DNA from: Diacronema lutheri
Taxonomy: Eukaryota; Haptophyta; Pavlovophyceae; Pavlovales; Pavlovaceae
Assembly: GCA_019448385.1 (NCBI GenBank)
Contig: JAGTXO010000004.1
Coordinates: forward strand, 372,001-436,000
DNA length: 64,000 nt
Reading direction: 5' to 3'
Shown: positions 12,801 to 22,402 of the stretch, in pieces
Numbering within the stretch: position 1 is the stretch's first letter
Layout: every line of letters starts with the position of its first letter
Notes under the pieces: model-generated
Database searches by the model: none
Seen by the model: only the letters and a program-made list of their open reading frames with translations
What the model was told of the DNA's origin: nothing
Made by a program: the position numbers and the translations under genes

Positions 12801-13385
12801 GGGTGGCGGGGCGCGCGCGCACGGCCGCACGAGCGACGGCGGCGTGGCCTTCTCTACGACGAAACCTTCGCTTGCGACGGCTGCGCCCTCGCGCTCTGCT
12901 GGCCGCGCTCCGCGCGCCCCGCCGCCCCTGCCCATCGACTGCGCCGGCACCGCGAACAACGTACTTTTCGCCCCGGTCGGTGGGTTTGGGGGTGGCGGGG
13001 CGCGCGCGCACGGCCGCACGAGCGACGGCGGCGTGGCCTTCTCTACGACGAAACCTTCGCTTGCGACGGCTGCGCCCTCGCGCTCTGATGGCCGCGTTCC
13101 GCGCGCCCCGCCGCCCCTGCCCATCGACTGCGCCGGCACCGCGAACAACGTACTTTTCGCCCCGGTCGGTGGGTTTGGAGGTGGCGGGGCGCGCGCGCAC
13201 GGCCGCACGAGCGACGGCGGCGTGGCCTTCTCTACGACGAAACCTTCGCTTGCGACGGCTGCGCCCTCGCGCTCTGCTGGCCGCGCTCCGCGCGCCCCGC
13301 CGCCCCTGCCCATCGACTGCGCCGGCACCGCGAACAACGTACTTTTCGCCCCGGTCGGTGGGTTTGGGGGTGGCGGGGCGCGCGT
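12801..13385. repeat. Three tandem copies of a 189-bp unit plus a short fourth
   Basis: Copies begin at 12801, 12990 and 13179, and a fourth partial copy at 13368 runs for about 18 bases. They are nearly identical. Copy 2 differs from 1 and 3 at two visible sites (TCTGATGGCCGCGTT versus TCTGCTGGCCGCGCT), and the third copy begins with A instead of G. The period is 63 codons, so every frame reads through with a 63-residue repeat. This makes the long ORFs on both strands uninformative about coding. The high identity points to recent duplication or ongoing homogenisation. I see no terminal repeats or transposase. Confidence 0.9.
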
Positions 13386-14197
13386 GCGCGGCCACGCGGC
13401 CAGCATCGCGGCGCTTGCCACGCTGGCGGCGGGTGGCGGTGCGCTTCGCCGCGGCGACAGGGGGCTGCGACGCGGCGGGGAGGGCGGCGGCTCGCTGGCG
13501 GCGGGCGTCGCGCTCTGCAGCGGCGGCGGGCGGCTTGGCGACGTGGCAGGCGGCGGCTCGGGGGTGGCGGTCGTCGCCGACGATCTTCGGGCCTCGGCGT
13601 GCGCGTGCGCGTCGGCCGGTGGTGTGATTGACGGCAGCCACCGGTGCGGCGGCGCGCGGGCGGCGGCGCGCGGTGGCTAGGCGCGTGTGGGCCTTTGGGC
13701 CTGCTCCGCCTGGCGCCTCGCTGCGCACTTCCTGACCCCATCTGTTGACCCGTCGGAAAGCGTCGTTAGTATATACATCGAGACATGCGCTCGCGCGCGC
13801 GATATCCGCCGCGCGCCACGCTCGGCAGCGCGCGAGCAGCGCAGCAAGCTGGGCGACGCGCGGGCGCTCCGCCGTCGGTTTGCCCGCCAGTCTGCGCGAG
13901 CGCGCGCCGCTCGGCCGTGCCGTCGCGTCGAAGCGCGGCAGCACCTGCCAGCTGCAGCCTGCAGGTCGATGCGAGCTTGGCACAAGGCGCGGCACACAGC
14001 GAGCCTGGCGCAGGACGAGGGGGGATCTGCGCGTGAACGTGCCTTCATGTGCGAACGGACAGAGCTTGAGGATGCCGAGGGATGGGCGGCGCGCGCGGGC
14101 GCGTCGCGAGGCCGTGCGATCGCAACGCCCCCCACAACTCCACAGTCACGGACTCACGGTAGACATTTCGAGCGATGGCCGCCCGCTTCGCGCGCAA

Positions 14198-16054
14198 ATG
14201 CACGAGCGCAACCCCTACGCCGCACGCCAGCATGACTTTGCGGAGCTGAGCCGCGATTTCCCCGCGCTGCGGCCGTTCTGCCACGCGCCGCCACCGGGCT
14301 CGGCGCGCGCGCCGTCCTTCGAATGGGCCGACCCGGGTGCGCTCAAGGCGCTCACGGCCGCGCTGCTCTCGCGCGATTTTGGCGTGCGTTGGGAGCTGCC
14401 GGACGGGCACTTGTGCCCGACCGTGCCGTCGCGCCTCAACTATCTACTCTGGCTCGATGACCTCATTGGCGCGTCGCGCGTTGCGCGCGACACGCCTCCG
14501 CCCGCAGAAGCGCGCCACGCGCGCGCGCAACCGGGCAAGTCGGCCGTGCGCGGCGTCGATATCGGCACGGGCGCGTCGTGCATCTACCCGCTGCTCGGCC
14601 ACGCGGCGCTCGGCTGGCACTTTGTCGGCACGGAGGTCGACGAGGCCGCGCTCTCCGTTGCGCGCCGCAACGTGGCGCTCAACACGTGGGAGGCTGCGAT
14701 TGAGCTTCGGAGCGCGCGCGCTGCTGGGGCCTCGCACGCGGACGCGGTGAGCGAGGGCGGTGGCGAGGCGCGCGCGCCCGACGCGCCGCTCGCCGTGCTG
14801 CGCGAGGACGAGCGCTTCGACTTTGTGATGTGCAACCCGCCCTTTTACCACTCGTTCGAGGACGCGTCACGCAGGCCCAACCCGCACACGCGCCGCGAAG
14901 GCACCGGATTTGAACTCGTCACGGCGGGCGGCGAGGTCGGCTTTGTCGGCAGGCTCGTCGCGCACTCGGCGGAGCGGCGCGCGCAGGTGCGTTGGTACTC
15001 ATCCCTCGTCGGCAAGAAAGCTTCGCTGACGCCGCTGCTCGCGCAGCTCCGCGCGCTGCGCAACGCGCGCGGTGGGCCAGCGGCCGTGCGTGTCGGAACA
15101 CTCGAGCAAGGCGTAACCGCACGATGGGTGCTTGCGTGGACCTTCGATGCGGACGCGGCGCGGCTCGCGCACGGCAGCGAAGACGAGAGGCGCGCTGACG
15201 CGGCCGGCGCGTGGCGCGTGCGGCCGCGCGGCAAGCGCTTGCGCTCCGCCGAATCTGCCGACGAATATGCCGCGCCCGCGCCTGCCGTGCGCGGCGACGG
15301 CGGCGCAAGCGACGCGCGCGTGCCGGCGACGAGCGGCACGGGCGCGTGCCGCGCGCTGGCGCGCGCGAGCACGAGCGTGGGTAGTGTGTCCGCGCTCGAG
15401 TTTGACGTCGCGCCCGACGTGGCCCCAGCGGAGACGGTCTCCGAGCGCGTGCGGGAGGCTATGTGCGCGCTCGCGAGCGCACATAGCGCGGCGCGCGCGG
15501 CCCAAGCAATGGCCGCCGCGTGGGCGGTCGTGAGCTTTGCCCAGGGCGCGGCCGAGGCGGACGCGCTCGTGTTTGACGTCGTCGGAACCTGCCGCGGCGG
15601 CCTCTGGCGCGCGGCGGTCGTCGTCGCGAAGGCGTGCACGGCCGACGTGGCGCGCGGCGCGGACGGCGGAGTGGCCGCCCAGGCGACGCGCGTAAGCGTG
15701 CGCACGCCGTGCGGCGAGCCGCGCCTGGCGCTCGCGCCGCCTGGCGCCGCCGGGACATTTGCGGGGACGTTTGCGGGGACGGGCTCGAGTAGCGGTGCGG
15801 CCGCTCGCCAACCGTCGACGAGCGCGCGCCGCACAGCGAGCCCCGGCGCACGTGCGCGTCCCAAGCGACCGTTCGCGCCGTGCGGCGCGCGCATCGCAGG
15901 CGACGGCCAAGGTCTGGGCGGACAAGGGTCGAGCGGCCTTGCGCCCGCCGGCGCGTGCGCCGCGGCGCGCGTCGATTTGGCCGCAAAGCTGCGAGCCGCC
16001 GTCGAGCGGCGGGGGCGCAGGTGGCGGCGGCTGGCCGTGCGCGGCGAACACTAA
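14198..16054 (+). CDS. METTL16: RNA N6-adenosine methyltransferase METTL16
   Basis: The product (618 residues) is a class I SAM-dependent methyltransferase; animal METTL16 methylates U6 snRNA and hairpins of MAT2A mRNA. The N-terminal 290 residues follow the family closely. They have an N-terminal HDFAELSRDFPALRPF segment like the RNA-binding arm, RLNYLLWLDDLIG, the SAM-binding motif DIGTGASCIYPLLG (about residue 123), the catalytic NPPF in MCNPPFYHSFED (about 212), and RWYSSLVGKKASL plus TARWVLAWTF. The ATG at 14198 was chosen because the match begins there, although the frame is open further upstream. The C-terminal 300 residues are Ala-rich, with a possible folded block near EAMCALASAHSAARAAQAMA through RISV-like VSVRTPCGEPRLAL. 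That block may correspond to the vertebrate-conserved regions, but this is only a suggestion. Confidence 0.95.
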   Translation: MHERNPYAARQHDFAELSRDFPALRPFCHAPPPGSARAPSFEWADPGALKALTAALLSRDFGVRWELPDGHLCPTVPSRLNYLLWLDDLIGASRVARDTPPPAEARHARAQPGKSAVRGVDIGTGASCIYPLLGHAALGWHFVGTEVDEAALSVARRNVALNTWEAAIELRSARAAGASHADAVSEGGGEARAPDAPLAVLREDERFDFVMCNPPFYHSFEDASRRPNPHTRREGTGFELVTAGGEVGFVGRLVAHSAERRAQVRWYSSLVGKKASLTPLLAQLRALRNARGGPAAVRVGTLEQGVTARWVLAWTFDADAARLAHGSEDERRADAAGAWRVRPRGKRLRSAESADEYAAPAPAVRGDGGASDARVPATSGTGACRALARASTSVGSVSALEFDVAPDVAPAETVSERVREAMCALASAHSAARAAQAMAAAWAVVSFAQGAAEADALVFDVVGTCRGGLWRAAVVVAKACTADVARGADGGVAAQATRVSVRTPCGEPRLALAPPGAAGTFAGTFAGTGSSSGAAARQPSTSARRTASPGARARPKRPFAPCGARIAGDGQGLGGQGSSGLAPAGACAAARVDLAAKLRAAVERRGRRWRRLAVRGEH

Positions 16055-16270
16055 CTGTCCGCGCCATAGAGCCCTCTCCTGATCTCAGACCTCACCTCGT
16101 CATCGTCCGAGCGCTCATGCAGCCAAGCCGCCGCAAATCGCGCGCGCGCACGTCGCGCCGCCCTCCAAAGCGGGGCACCGGGCACCGTGACCAGCACTGA
16201 TGATGGCCCAAAATCAACATCGAACTCGCAAGAAAAAAGCTTGAGGGGCACGTCCTCTTGGTCCAACCCG

Positions 16271-17377
16271 ATGTTGCTGCTGACGATCCTCTCGGCGGCG
16301 GCTGCACTCACGAGCGATAGGCTACGCTGCTTGGGCAGGGCGTGGGCGTGTGGTGCATCCGTCGAACCCGCGCCGCACAGGGTCGCGTTCATCGTCACAA
16401 GCGGGCATGGCTCAAACATGATGCGCGGCATGCACATTGCCGCGATGCTCAACCACACGCTGCTCTACTGCTCGCACGCAGCGGACCTCTCCGGCTTCGA
16501 GGTTGTCGTCCACGTCAAGGAGCTATGCACAGCCGTGCTCGCGCGATGGCGTGACGTTGCGCATGTCCACGATCACGTTGACAACTTTGATCGCGCGCCC
16601 GTCGAACTGCGCGCAGGCCTCGTTGGGGAGATCTTCAACACGGAGGCGCACATGCGCGAGGTTTGCGGCCGGCCGGTGTGCGCGGTGATCCCGCACCCGT
16701 TCAACTTGCCGTGTGCCGTTCGCGGCGAGCAGCGCCGTCTCGAAGACGGCGGTCTGCGCGTGGGTTTGGTGGGCTGCGGCGTGCCGCCCGGGCTTGTCGA
16801 GGCCGTACGCAACATGAGCAGCGTGCGGCACGTGCACCTCGAGCGCTGCATGGTCCTGGAGACGACGGCGCGCATGTGCACGCGCTTCTACGACAAGCTC
16901 GATGTTGCGATCGCCTGGCTGAACACGGACGCAGTCTCCAACAGCACAAAGCATGCGCGGGTCCGGAGGTTCAAGCCTGCCGAGCGGTACCAGAACCCGG
17001 TGGCTCTCGGCATCCCGACGATCGGACACACCGCGTACGAGTCGATGCGCGAGATTGGCCCGGACTCGCTGCTCTGCGACTCGCTCGCCTGCGTCAACCG
17101 AACGCTGCTCGCCCTGCACGAACACCTGCGTGCGCCCGAGCACGATTCGCGCCATGCCAATGCGGCCGGGGCATCACCCGTCGTGCGCGCGGTGCGGCAA
17201 GCTGTGCGCCTACAGCGAGTTGCCGTGCAGCGCATTATCGACACGCTGCCTCGCATGTACGCCGACTTATTCGCGCGCGTGGTTCACGCGCACCGCGTGC
17301 GGCAGCAGCAACGCAAGTTCAGCGCTCGGATACGCCGTCACACTGATGCTGCAGCACGGCGGCGCCAGCATGCGTGA
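16271..17377 (+). CDS. Putative secretory glycosyltransferase-like protein
   Basis: A single exon encodes 368 residues. It starts with a hydrophobic leader (MLLLTILSAAAALTS), consistent with a signal peptide or anchor, followed by a region opening with HRVAFIVTSGHGSNMMRGMH. The C-terminal half has FKPAERYQNPVALGIPTIGH, which resembles the K-P-A-x-R...N...G-x-P donor-binding segment of GT-B sugar transferases with a group-1-like fold. Several N-x-S/T sites (NHT, NMS, NST, NRT) suit a luminal protein. An upstream GTG extends the frame by 28 residues, but the ATG at 16271 gives the clear leader. Acceptor and sugar cannot be predicted. It is convergent with the ADCK2-like gene, 112 bp away. Confidence 0.6.
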   Translation: MLLLTILSAAAALTSDRLRCLGRAWACGASVEPAPHRVAFIVTSGHGSNMMRGMHIAAMLNHTLLYCSHAADLSGFEVVVHVKELCTAVLARWRDVAHVHDHVDNFDRAPVELRAGLVGEIFNTEAHMREVCGRPVCAVIPHPFNLPCAVRGEQRRLEDGGLRVGLVGCGVPPGLVEAVRNMSSVRHVHLERCMVLETTARMCTRFYDKLDVAIAWLNTDAVSNSTKHARVRRFKPAERYQNPVALGIPTIGHTAYESMREIGPDSLLCDSLACVNRTLLALHEHLRAPEHDSRHANAAGASPVVRAVRQAVRLQRVAVQRIIDTLPRMYADLFARVVHAHRVRQQQRKFSARIRRHTDAAARRRQHA

Positions 17378-17489
17378 GCGTCGTCTGCCGCCGTTCGGGT
17401 GGCATGCATGTCTTTGCCTTTGGCACAAACGACCCTGTTGGTCTGCAGAACGCTGGCTCACATCGGACAGCAGACAAGGTGCTCACAGC

Positions 17490-19235
17490 TCAGTCGCGTG
17501 CGGCCTCGGTCCGCCCGAGGATGAGACTGAACGCCTCGGACGCGGCGAGCTTTGCAAGCAGCGGTACAGCCAGCGTGAACAGATCGAGCTCCGCGTCGAG
17601 CTGCCGGCCAAGCCCCTCAAGGATCGCGATGCTTGAGACGAGCGTCGTGAAGTTTGGTTCGATCATCACGCGGTGCTCCCGTACGGCCGAGAGCACGTCG
17701 TAGAGGACGCGGCCGACGTCGAGCCGACTGAGCGTGAACTCGCCGCGCCGCGCCGCGTGCGTCTGCTGCACAAGCGCCTCGATCTTGCCCTCAAAGGCCG
17801 CTGGGTCGTCACAGTCGGACTCGCGCGCGTGTTCGAGCATGAGTGCGCCTGCGCGCCGGCCGTCGCCATTGACGATCGCGTTGAAGAGGCGCAAAAAGTT
17901 GAGCCGATCGGCCGGCGACAGCTCGACCGTCAGGCCTGCGTCAATGAACGTGAGCGCCACGTGCTCGTCGGCGGCCGACGTCAAACTTGTGCGCGGCTCG
18001 GCGGGCGTAGCGTCGGCATGCGCGCGCGCCCAGCCGTCGCGCAGCGCGGCGCCCCACGAGCGGTGCGTGCCGGCGGCCGGCTGCGCCGGCGCAAAGGCGA
18101 CGAGGATGTTGCCCGGGTGCAGGTCCGCGTGCACAAAGTTGTGCACGAGCAGCATTTGAAGGAAGGCGCGAAGCCCGGCGCGCGCGAGCCGGCGGCGCCG
18201 GCGCTCGTCGAGGTGCTCGGCGCCGGCGCCGGCGCCGTCGGGCGCGGCGAGCAGCGAGGAGAGCGAGTGCCCTTCGGCGTACGTCTCTACCAGCACGCCG
18301 CGCGTCACGAGCCCGTCAACCGGTGTCGGAAAACGGACGTCCGCGTCCGGCGTGCCCTCGGCGACGCCACGCAGCAGCGCCGGGACGAGGCTGACGGGAT
18401 CGAGCGCAAAGTTGCGCGCAAAGCGTTCGAGATTGGACGCTTCGACCCGCAGGTCGAGCTGCGCGAGCATGAACTCCTCAAAGTTGTCCGCCGCGCCGCG
18501 CAGCGCGAGGAAGCGCACGCCGCGCACGAGGGGCGCAGCCGCGTCGATCGCACGCACGCCGAGCCGGATGAGGGCGAGATCGAGGGCGGATGTGCGCGCG
18601 GCGTGCGGGTGGAGCACCTTCACCGCCACGCGCCGCCCGTCAAGCAGCGTCGCCGCGTGCACTTGCGCGATGCAGCCGCTGCCAACTGGCTCGCGCGAGA
18701 GCGTCCGAAAGACGCACCGCGCGGGCACGCCAAACGCCTCCTCGCACGCGGCTTCGGTCTCGGCAAAGGAGTGGGTGCTCGCGCCCTCGTGCAGCGTGGA
18801 CAGCGCGTCGCATACGCCGCGCGGCAGGAGGTCCGGCCGCGTGCTCGCCCACTGCCCGAGCTTGACGGCGCACGGCCCGGCCGCCGAGAGCGTCGCGACG
18901 AGGAGGCGCAGGAGTGCGCGCCGGCAGCGCGCCGAGAGGAGCGCGAGCGGCGAGGCGAGCACGAGCGGCGCAAAGAGGGCGGCGAGGTACGCGCTCCGCG
19001 CAACGAGGCGCAGCGCGCTCACCTCTGCGCGCGCCGGCGCGCGCTCGAGCGCGGCGATGAGCGGCGCGCGCGGCTCGGCGCGCACGTCGGCGCGGGGCTG
19101 CGCGAGCCGCGCGCACGCGGGCGCGCGCGGCTGGAGCGCGAGCGTGCCGGCGAGCCCGTGCAGCGGCGCGGACCGCCGCCGGTGCACGAGCGCCACGCCG
19201 AGGCGCGCGCGGTGGGCGCCGGCGAGCCGCAGCAT
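17490..19235 (-). CDS. ADCK2: ADCK2-type UbiB/ABC1 atypical kinase, probably mitochondrial
   Basis: This single exon encodes 581 residues with an Arg-rich, acid-free N-terminus that looks like a mitochondrial presequence. UbiB-family hallmarks are all present: KLGQWASTRPDLLP (KxGQ motif), AVKVLHP (nucleotide-binding lysine), EEFMLAQLDLRVEASNL (ExD), FVHADLHPGNILV (catalytic loop) and FIDAGL in place of DFG. VLVETYAEG and AILEGLGRQLD match the ADCK2 subgroup more closely than ADCK1/3/4. ADCK proteins are linked to coenzyme Q synthesis and mitochondrial lipid handling; the precise substrate is unknown. The ATG at 19235 was preferred over a GTG at 19313. No introns are needed. It is divergent from the BSD-GST gene. 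Confidence 0.92.
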   Translation of the reverse strand: MLRLAGAHRARLGVALVHRRRSAPLHGLAGTLALQPRAPACARLAQPRADVRAEPRAPLIAALERAPARAEVSALRLVARSAYLAALFAPLVLASPLALLSARCRRALLRLLVATLSAAGPCAVKLGQWASTRPDLLPRGVCDALSTLHEGASTHSFAETEAACEEAFGVPARCVFRTLSREPVGSGCIAQVHAATLLDGRRVAVKVLHPHAARTSALDLALIRLGVRAIDAAAPLVRGVRFLALRGAADNFEEFMLAQLDLRVEASNLERFARNFALDPVSLVPALLRGVAEGTPDADVRFPTPVDGLVTRGVLVETYAEGHSLSSLLAAPDGAGAGAEHLDERRRRRLARAGLRAFLQMLLVHNFVHADLHPGNILVAFAPAQPAAGTHRSWGAALRDGWARAHADATPAEPRTSLTSAADEHVALTFIDAGLTVELSPADRLNFLRLFNAIVNGDGRRAGALMLEHARESDCDDPAAFEGKIEALVQQTHAARRGEFTLSRLDVGRVLYDVLSAVREHRVMIEPNFTTLVSSIAILEGLGRQLDAELDLFTLAVPLLAKLAASEAFSLILGRTEAARD

Positions 19236-19862
19236 CAGACGCGGCGTCCGCGTCGAGATGGGCCTGGCCCGTCCGCTCCAGGATGGCGGCCCGTCCGCTC
19301 CACACCGGGTCACTGGCCCGAGATGATGGGCCGTGGCCCGTGAGTCGTGACGCGCCGTCGGGCATGTGCCATTTGACCGCCGGGCGATGGCGCACGCCGT
19401 GCCGCGCGCGCGCGTCGAAAACCTTCGCGCACGACCGATGAAATGCCCGGTGCCGGCGGCGCGACGGCGATCGACGACATGCGGACTTGCATGCGGTGCT
19501 CGTGTCGGTGCAGCGCTCTATGCTGGGGCCTGTGCAACGGAAGGCGGCGCGGCGTACACGCGACGGGCAGCAGTGGGGGCCCCTGCAATGCCCTGGCGCA
19601 GGTCCGCCGCGCAGCGTGCCGCCGTCCACATGACTGAGGCTCGTGCGCGGGGCGGTGTGTGCTCTGCTCGCCTCAGCACAGCGCCTCAGCACAGCGCGCC
19701 GCCCCTTGGCGTCGCCTTCAACCCGCCGACCGTCAGTGCAGCCGCGGCCACATCGCGGGCGCGAAGTCGGCCTTCAATGAAAACTGTCCCCATCGTCGCA
19801 GTGGCAAACCGCGCCACTGGCGGCGGTCGCACTGTTCGGCGTGAAGGACGTCGTGTCGGAGG
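19236..19862. other. Intergenic region between divergent ADCK2-like and BSD-GST genes
   Basis: These 627 bp should hold both promoters. CCTCAGCACAGCG is repeated twice in tandem at about 19672-19697. The last 60 bp before the BSD-GST start are less GC-rich (AATGAAAACTGTCCCCATCG). I see no convincing extra gene. Confidence 0.5.
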
Positions 19863-21909
19863 ATGGGGAACACGCAGACGATCTACCTGCCGCCGTGGGA
19901 GCCGACGACGGACGAGGAGAAAGCGCGAGCTGAGGAATACACGGAGGCTGTCCGCTCGATCTCCCTGGTGCGCCGCCCGCGCCCGCGCGGCGCGGGTCGG
20001 TGCGCGCGCGCACGCCCTCGCGCGCCGCCGGCGCGTGAGTCGCTCTGCGCGCGCGCGCGCGCAGGTGGCGCGGCACTTTGTCGAGCCGGACCCGGTGGTA
20101 GACAGCCCCGACTTTCCGTTTGATTGGCAAACCCACCGCGCCTTCGCCGAGTCGGCGTACCGCAACGACACGCGGCTGTACAAGCTGCTGCCGCGTCTCG
20201 TGCCAAAGCACGTGAGCGAGGAGGACTTTTGGCGCAACTATTTCTCGCACGTGTACGCGGTGAAGTGCCGCTTCGCGAACTCGCCGCCCGCGCTGCCCGA
20301 GCCGCCGACCGCGCCGCCGACCGCGCCGCTGCCCGGCGTGGTGGTCGCGGACAGCGGCGCGGCGCGGCTCACGCGCGCGGCATCGCTCACGTCCCAACTG
20401 CCCTACCCCGAGCGGTTTGAGCTGGCGCTCAAGTACGTGCGCGAGGGGCCGTCGCTGCCGGACGACGCGGCGCCGGGCGACCGCATCCTTATGGATGTGC
20501 TCAGTCAGCAGGCCACGATTGGGCAGTGCAACGCGCCGCGGCCGGGCCTTTTCGATGGCGCCGAGGCGAAGGCGCGGCACGACGCATGGCAGAAGCTGGG
20601 CTCGATGAGCAAGCACGAGGCGATGCACCTGTACGTGCAGGCGCTCGAGATCTTTCGCAAAGATTGGGTCCTCTGGGACGGCCTGCAGATCACGCCCGAC
20701 ATGGTCAAGCGCGCCGACGCGGTCGCCACGCCCAAGCGCGCGCTGCCAGACGGCTTGCCGTCGCCGGCCGCCGACGGGGCGTCCGCCGCGCACGAGCGCC
20801 AGCCGCCGCCAAACAACGGCGCGGTGGCGGGCGCGCCGTCATCGCCGCCGTCGCTGCCGCGCACGCCCGCCGCCTTGGCCTCGGCCGCGGGCACGAGCAG
20901 CGCGCACCATGCGGAGAATGGCGGCATCGTGCAGTCGCCTCGTCACAAGGAGCGCATGAGCATTTTCCTTCTCGACATCTCACCGTCCAGCCGCGCCGTC
21001 GCGCTGCTGCTCGAGATGCTGCCGGCGGCGCGGCACGTGCGCACAATCACCGTGTCGCGCATCTCCGAACTGCCCGAGCCCGTGCAGAAAGGCTGCGCCA
21101 AGCTCCCGCTGCTCGTGGAAGAGCAGCACGGCTTTGAGCTCTGGGATGCGCACGCCATCATGGGCTACCTCGTCGAAAAGTACGCGCCAGCGGCAGGGCC
21201 GGCGCCGACGGCCAGCTTCTTCCTGCCGCGCGACTGCGAGGGCAAAGCCAAGGTACAAGAAGCTCCTCTTACGCGTCGCCGCGCGAGCGTCGCTGCGCCG
21301 CCGCACCGGCCGCTCTGACGCCGCGAACGCGTCGCACACCGCGCGCGCGCCCTGCTCCCTGACGGATGAGCGCAGGTGCAGCAGTTCCTCGCGTACAGGC
21401 AAGCGACGCTCTGGCCTGCGGTGCGCGACCACGTCTTCGCGCAGCTCTTCCCCTCGTCGCCCGTCTGCCCAGTCAGCCGCGGCTCCGCGCTGCGCGAGTA
21501 CGTTGAAAACGGCGAGCGGCGGTTACAGATGGAGCTCAACCGACTGAACACGGTGTTCCTCGACGAGATGCCCTTCCTCGCGGGGGACAAGCCATCGGCC
21601 GCAGACATCTCGTGCGCGTGTGCCGTCTCGCTGCTCGATTGGGTCAGCAGGTACGCGTACCGCGCTACGGCCTCTCGCGCTGCGCGGCGGCGTTGGCGCT
21701 TGTGCGTGCGCCTGACATTGCGCGCGCCGCGGCGCGCGCGTCGCTCGCCGCGCAGCCCACGGGTCGAGCAGTACCCGAATGTCGCCGTGTGGTTTACGGC
21801 GGTCAGCCTTTTTCCGGGGTACAAGGAAACGGCGATCGCGCACAAGCAGTTTGCGACCACGCCAAACGACGTTCAGCAAGGGCACTTTGCCCTCGCACTC
21901 ATCGAATGA
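19863..21909 (+). CDS. BSD domain fused to a glutathione S-transferase-like domain
   Basis: Four exons (19863-19967, 20065-21252, 21376-21650, 21756-21909) join in phase to give 573 residues. The N-terminus (MGNTQTIYLPPWEP) may be myristoylated after Met removal (MGNTQ). Residues about 40-90 hold a BSD-type motif (LVPKHVSEEDFWRNYFSHVYAVK, with the F-W and Y-F signature). A disordered Ala/Pro linker follows. A GST N-terminal thioredoxin-like fold then starts near ERMSIFLLDISPSSRAVALL, with KLPLLVEEQHGFELWDAHAIMGYLVEKY matching the glutathione-site P-x-L and S/A-I elements. The GST C-terminal helical domain follows (LDEMPFLAGDKPSAADISCACAV). BSD domains occur in membrane-traffic and transcription proteins. 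The combination is unusual, and function cannot be told from sequence alone. Confidence 0.85.
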
Positions 21910-22014
21910 CCGCCGCGCTCGGAACTCACCGTTCTGCGGCGGTGACGTCCGCGGCATGTGCCTGACGCGCGGACGCGCGCTGTGAAGCCATGGTATCCGT
22001 AGGACTCAGCGCCG

Positions 22015-22365
22015 CTACTTCTTCCTCGTTGCACGTTTGCCCTTGCCCTTGGTAGGCGGCAGCTTGCTCAGTCGCGCGCGGTCGTTGAGGCCCTGCTCGT
22101 GCCCCTCCGCGATCTCGTGCAGCAGGCGGCGCTCGTTGCCGATCGAGAGCATGTGCCACAGGAAGTTGCGTTGCGGGTTGCGGAACGTCGCCTGCGAGTA
22201 GGGCTCGTAGTACGAGGCGATCTGCTTGTCAACGAGCGCCTTCTTCAAGTGCTTGCGCCCCGTCGCCTCGTTCGACGGGTTGAAAAAGTCGCCAAAGATC
22301 CGGTGGCGCGCCTCCCGCACCGACGCGGCAGATCGAAGCACCGAGCCAGCCACACGTGCTGCCAT
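22015..22365 (-). CDS. MRPS33: Mitochondrial ribosomal protein mS33
   Basis: This is a 116-residue, very basic, single-exon protein. The pattern RHRIFGDFFNP near residue 20, a lysine-rich middle, ATFRNPQRNFLWHMLSIGNERR, and a tail of GKGKRATRKK match the small family of mS33 proteins of the mitochondrial small ribosomal subunit, including the length of about 110 residues. The N-terminus (MAARVAGSVLRSAASVREAR) has the composition of a mitochondrial targeting peptide. The start at 22365 is only 37 bp from the divergent SAAL1-like start, and the stop is 105 bp from the BSD-GST stop. Confidence 0.85.
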   Translation of the reverse strand: MAARVAGSVLRSAASVREARHRIFGDFFNPSNEATGRKHLKKALVDKQIASYYEPYSQATFRNPQRNFLWHMLSIGNERRLLHEIAEGHEQGLNDRARLSKLPPTKGKGKRATRKK

Positions 22366-22402
22366 CGTGGCAACTCACCGCAATGGCGCTCATCGAAAGG
22401 TG
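22366..22402. promoter_or_regulatory. 37-bp spacer between divergent mS33 and SAAL1-like start codons
   Basis: Only 37 bases separate the two ATGs. It contains GTGGCAAC, also found in the bestrophin/kelch spacer. Promoter elements must overlap the 5' ends of both genes. This is inferred from gene positions. Confidence 0.5.

Larger units (their letters stand above)
11467..14197. other. Gene-poor stretch between PRP39 and METTL16
   Basis: No reading frame here resembles a known protein. The stretch holds an inverted repeat (11716-11786), a less GC-rich island at about 11975-12130 that includes GACGTCACATCATC (a bZIP/CRE-like core), a 31-base C run, and the 189-bp tandem array listed separately. 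A TATATACAT sequence occurs twice, at about 12790 and 13769. Long open frames exist on both strands across the array, but all three frames stay open because of base composition, so I do not call a gene. The last 450 bp are open in frame with METTL16 and are probably its promoter and leader. Confidence 0.6.

Noticed and set aside
12399-13995. Long minus-strand and plus-strand open frames across the 189-bp repeat array
   Set aside because: All frames on both strands remain open because the unit is stop-free and a multiple of three; starts are mostly non-ATG and no family signal is visible. I kept the repeat but not a gene.
13745-14197. Upstream in-frame extension of METTL16
   Set aside because: Similarity to the family begins at the ATG at 14198. 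The upstream frame is open by composition and has no good start or signal.
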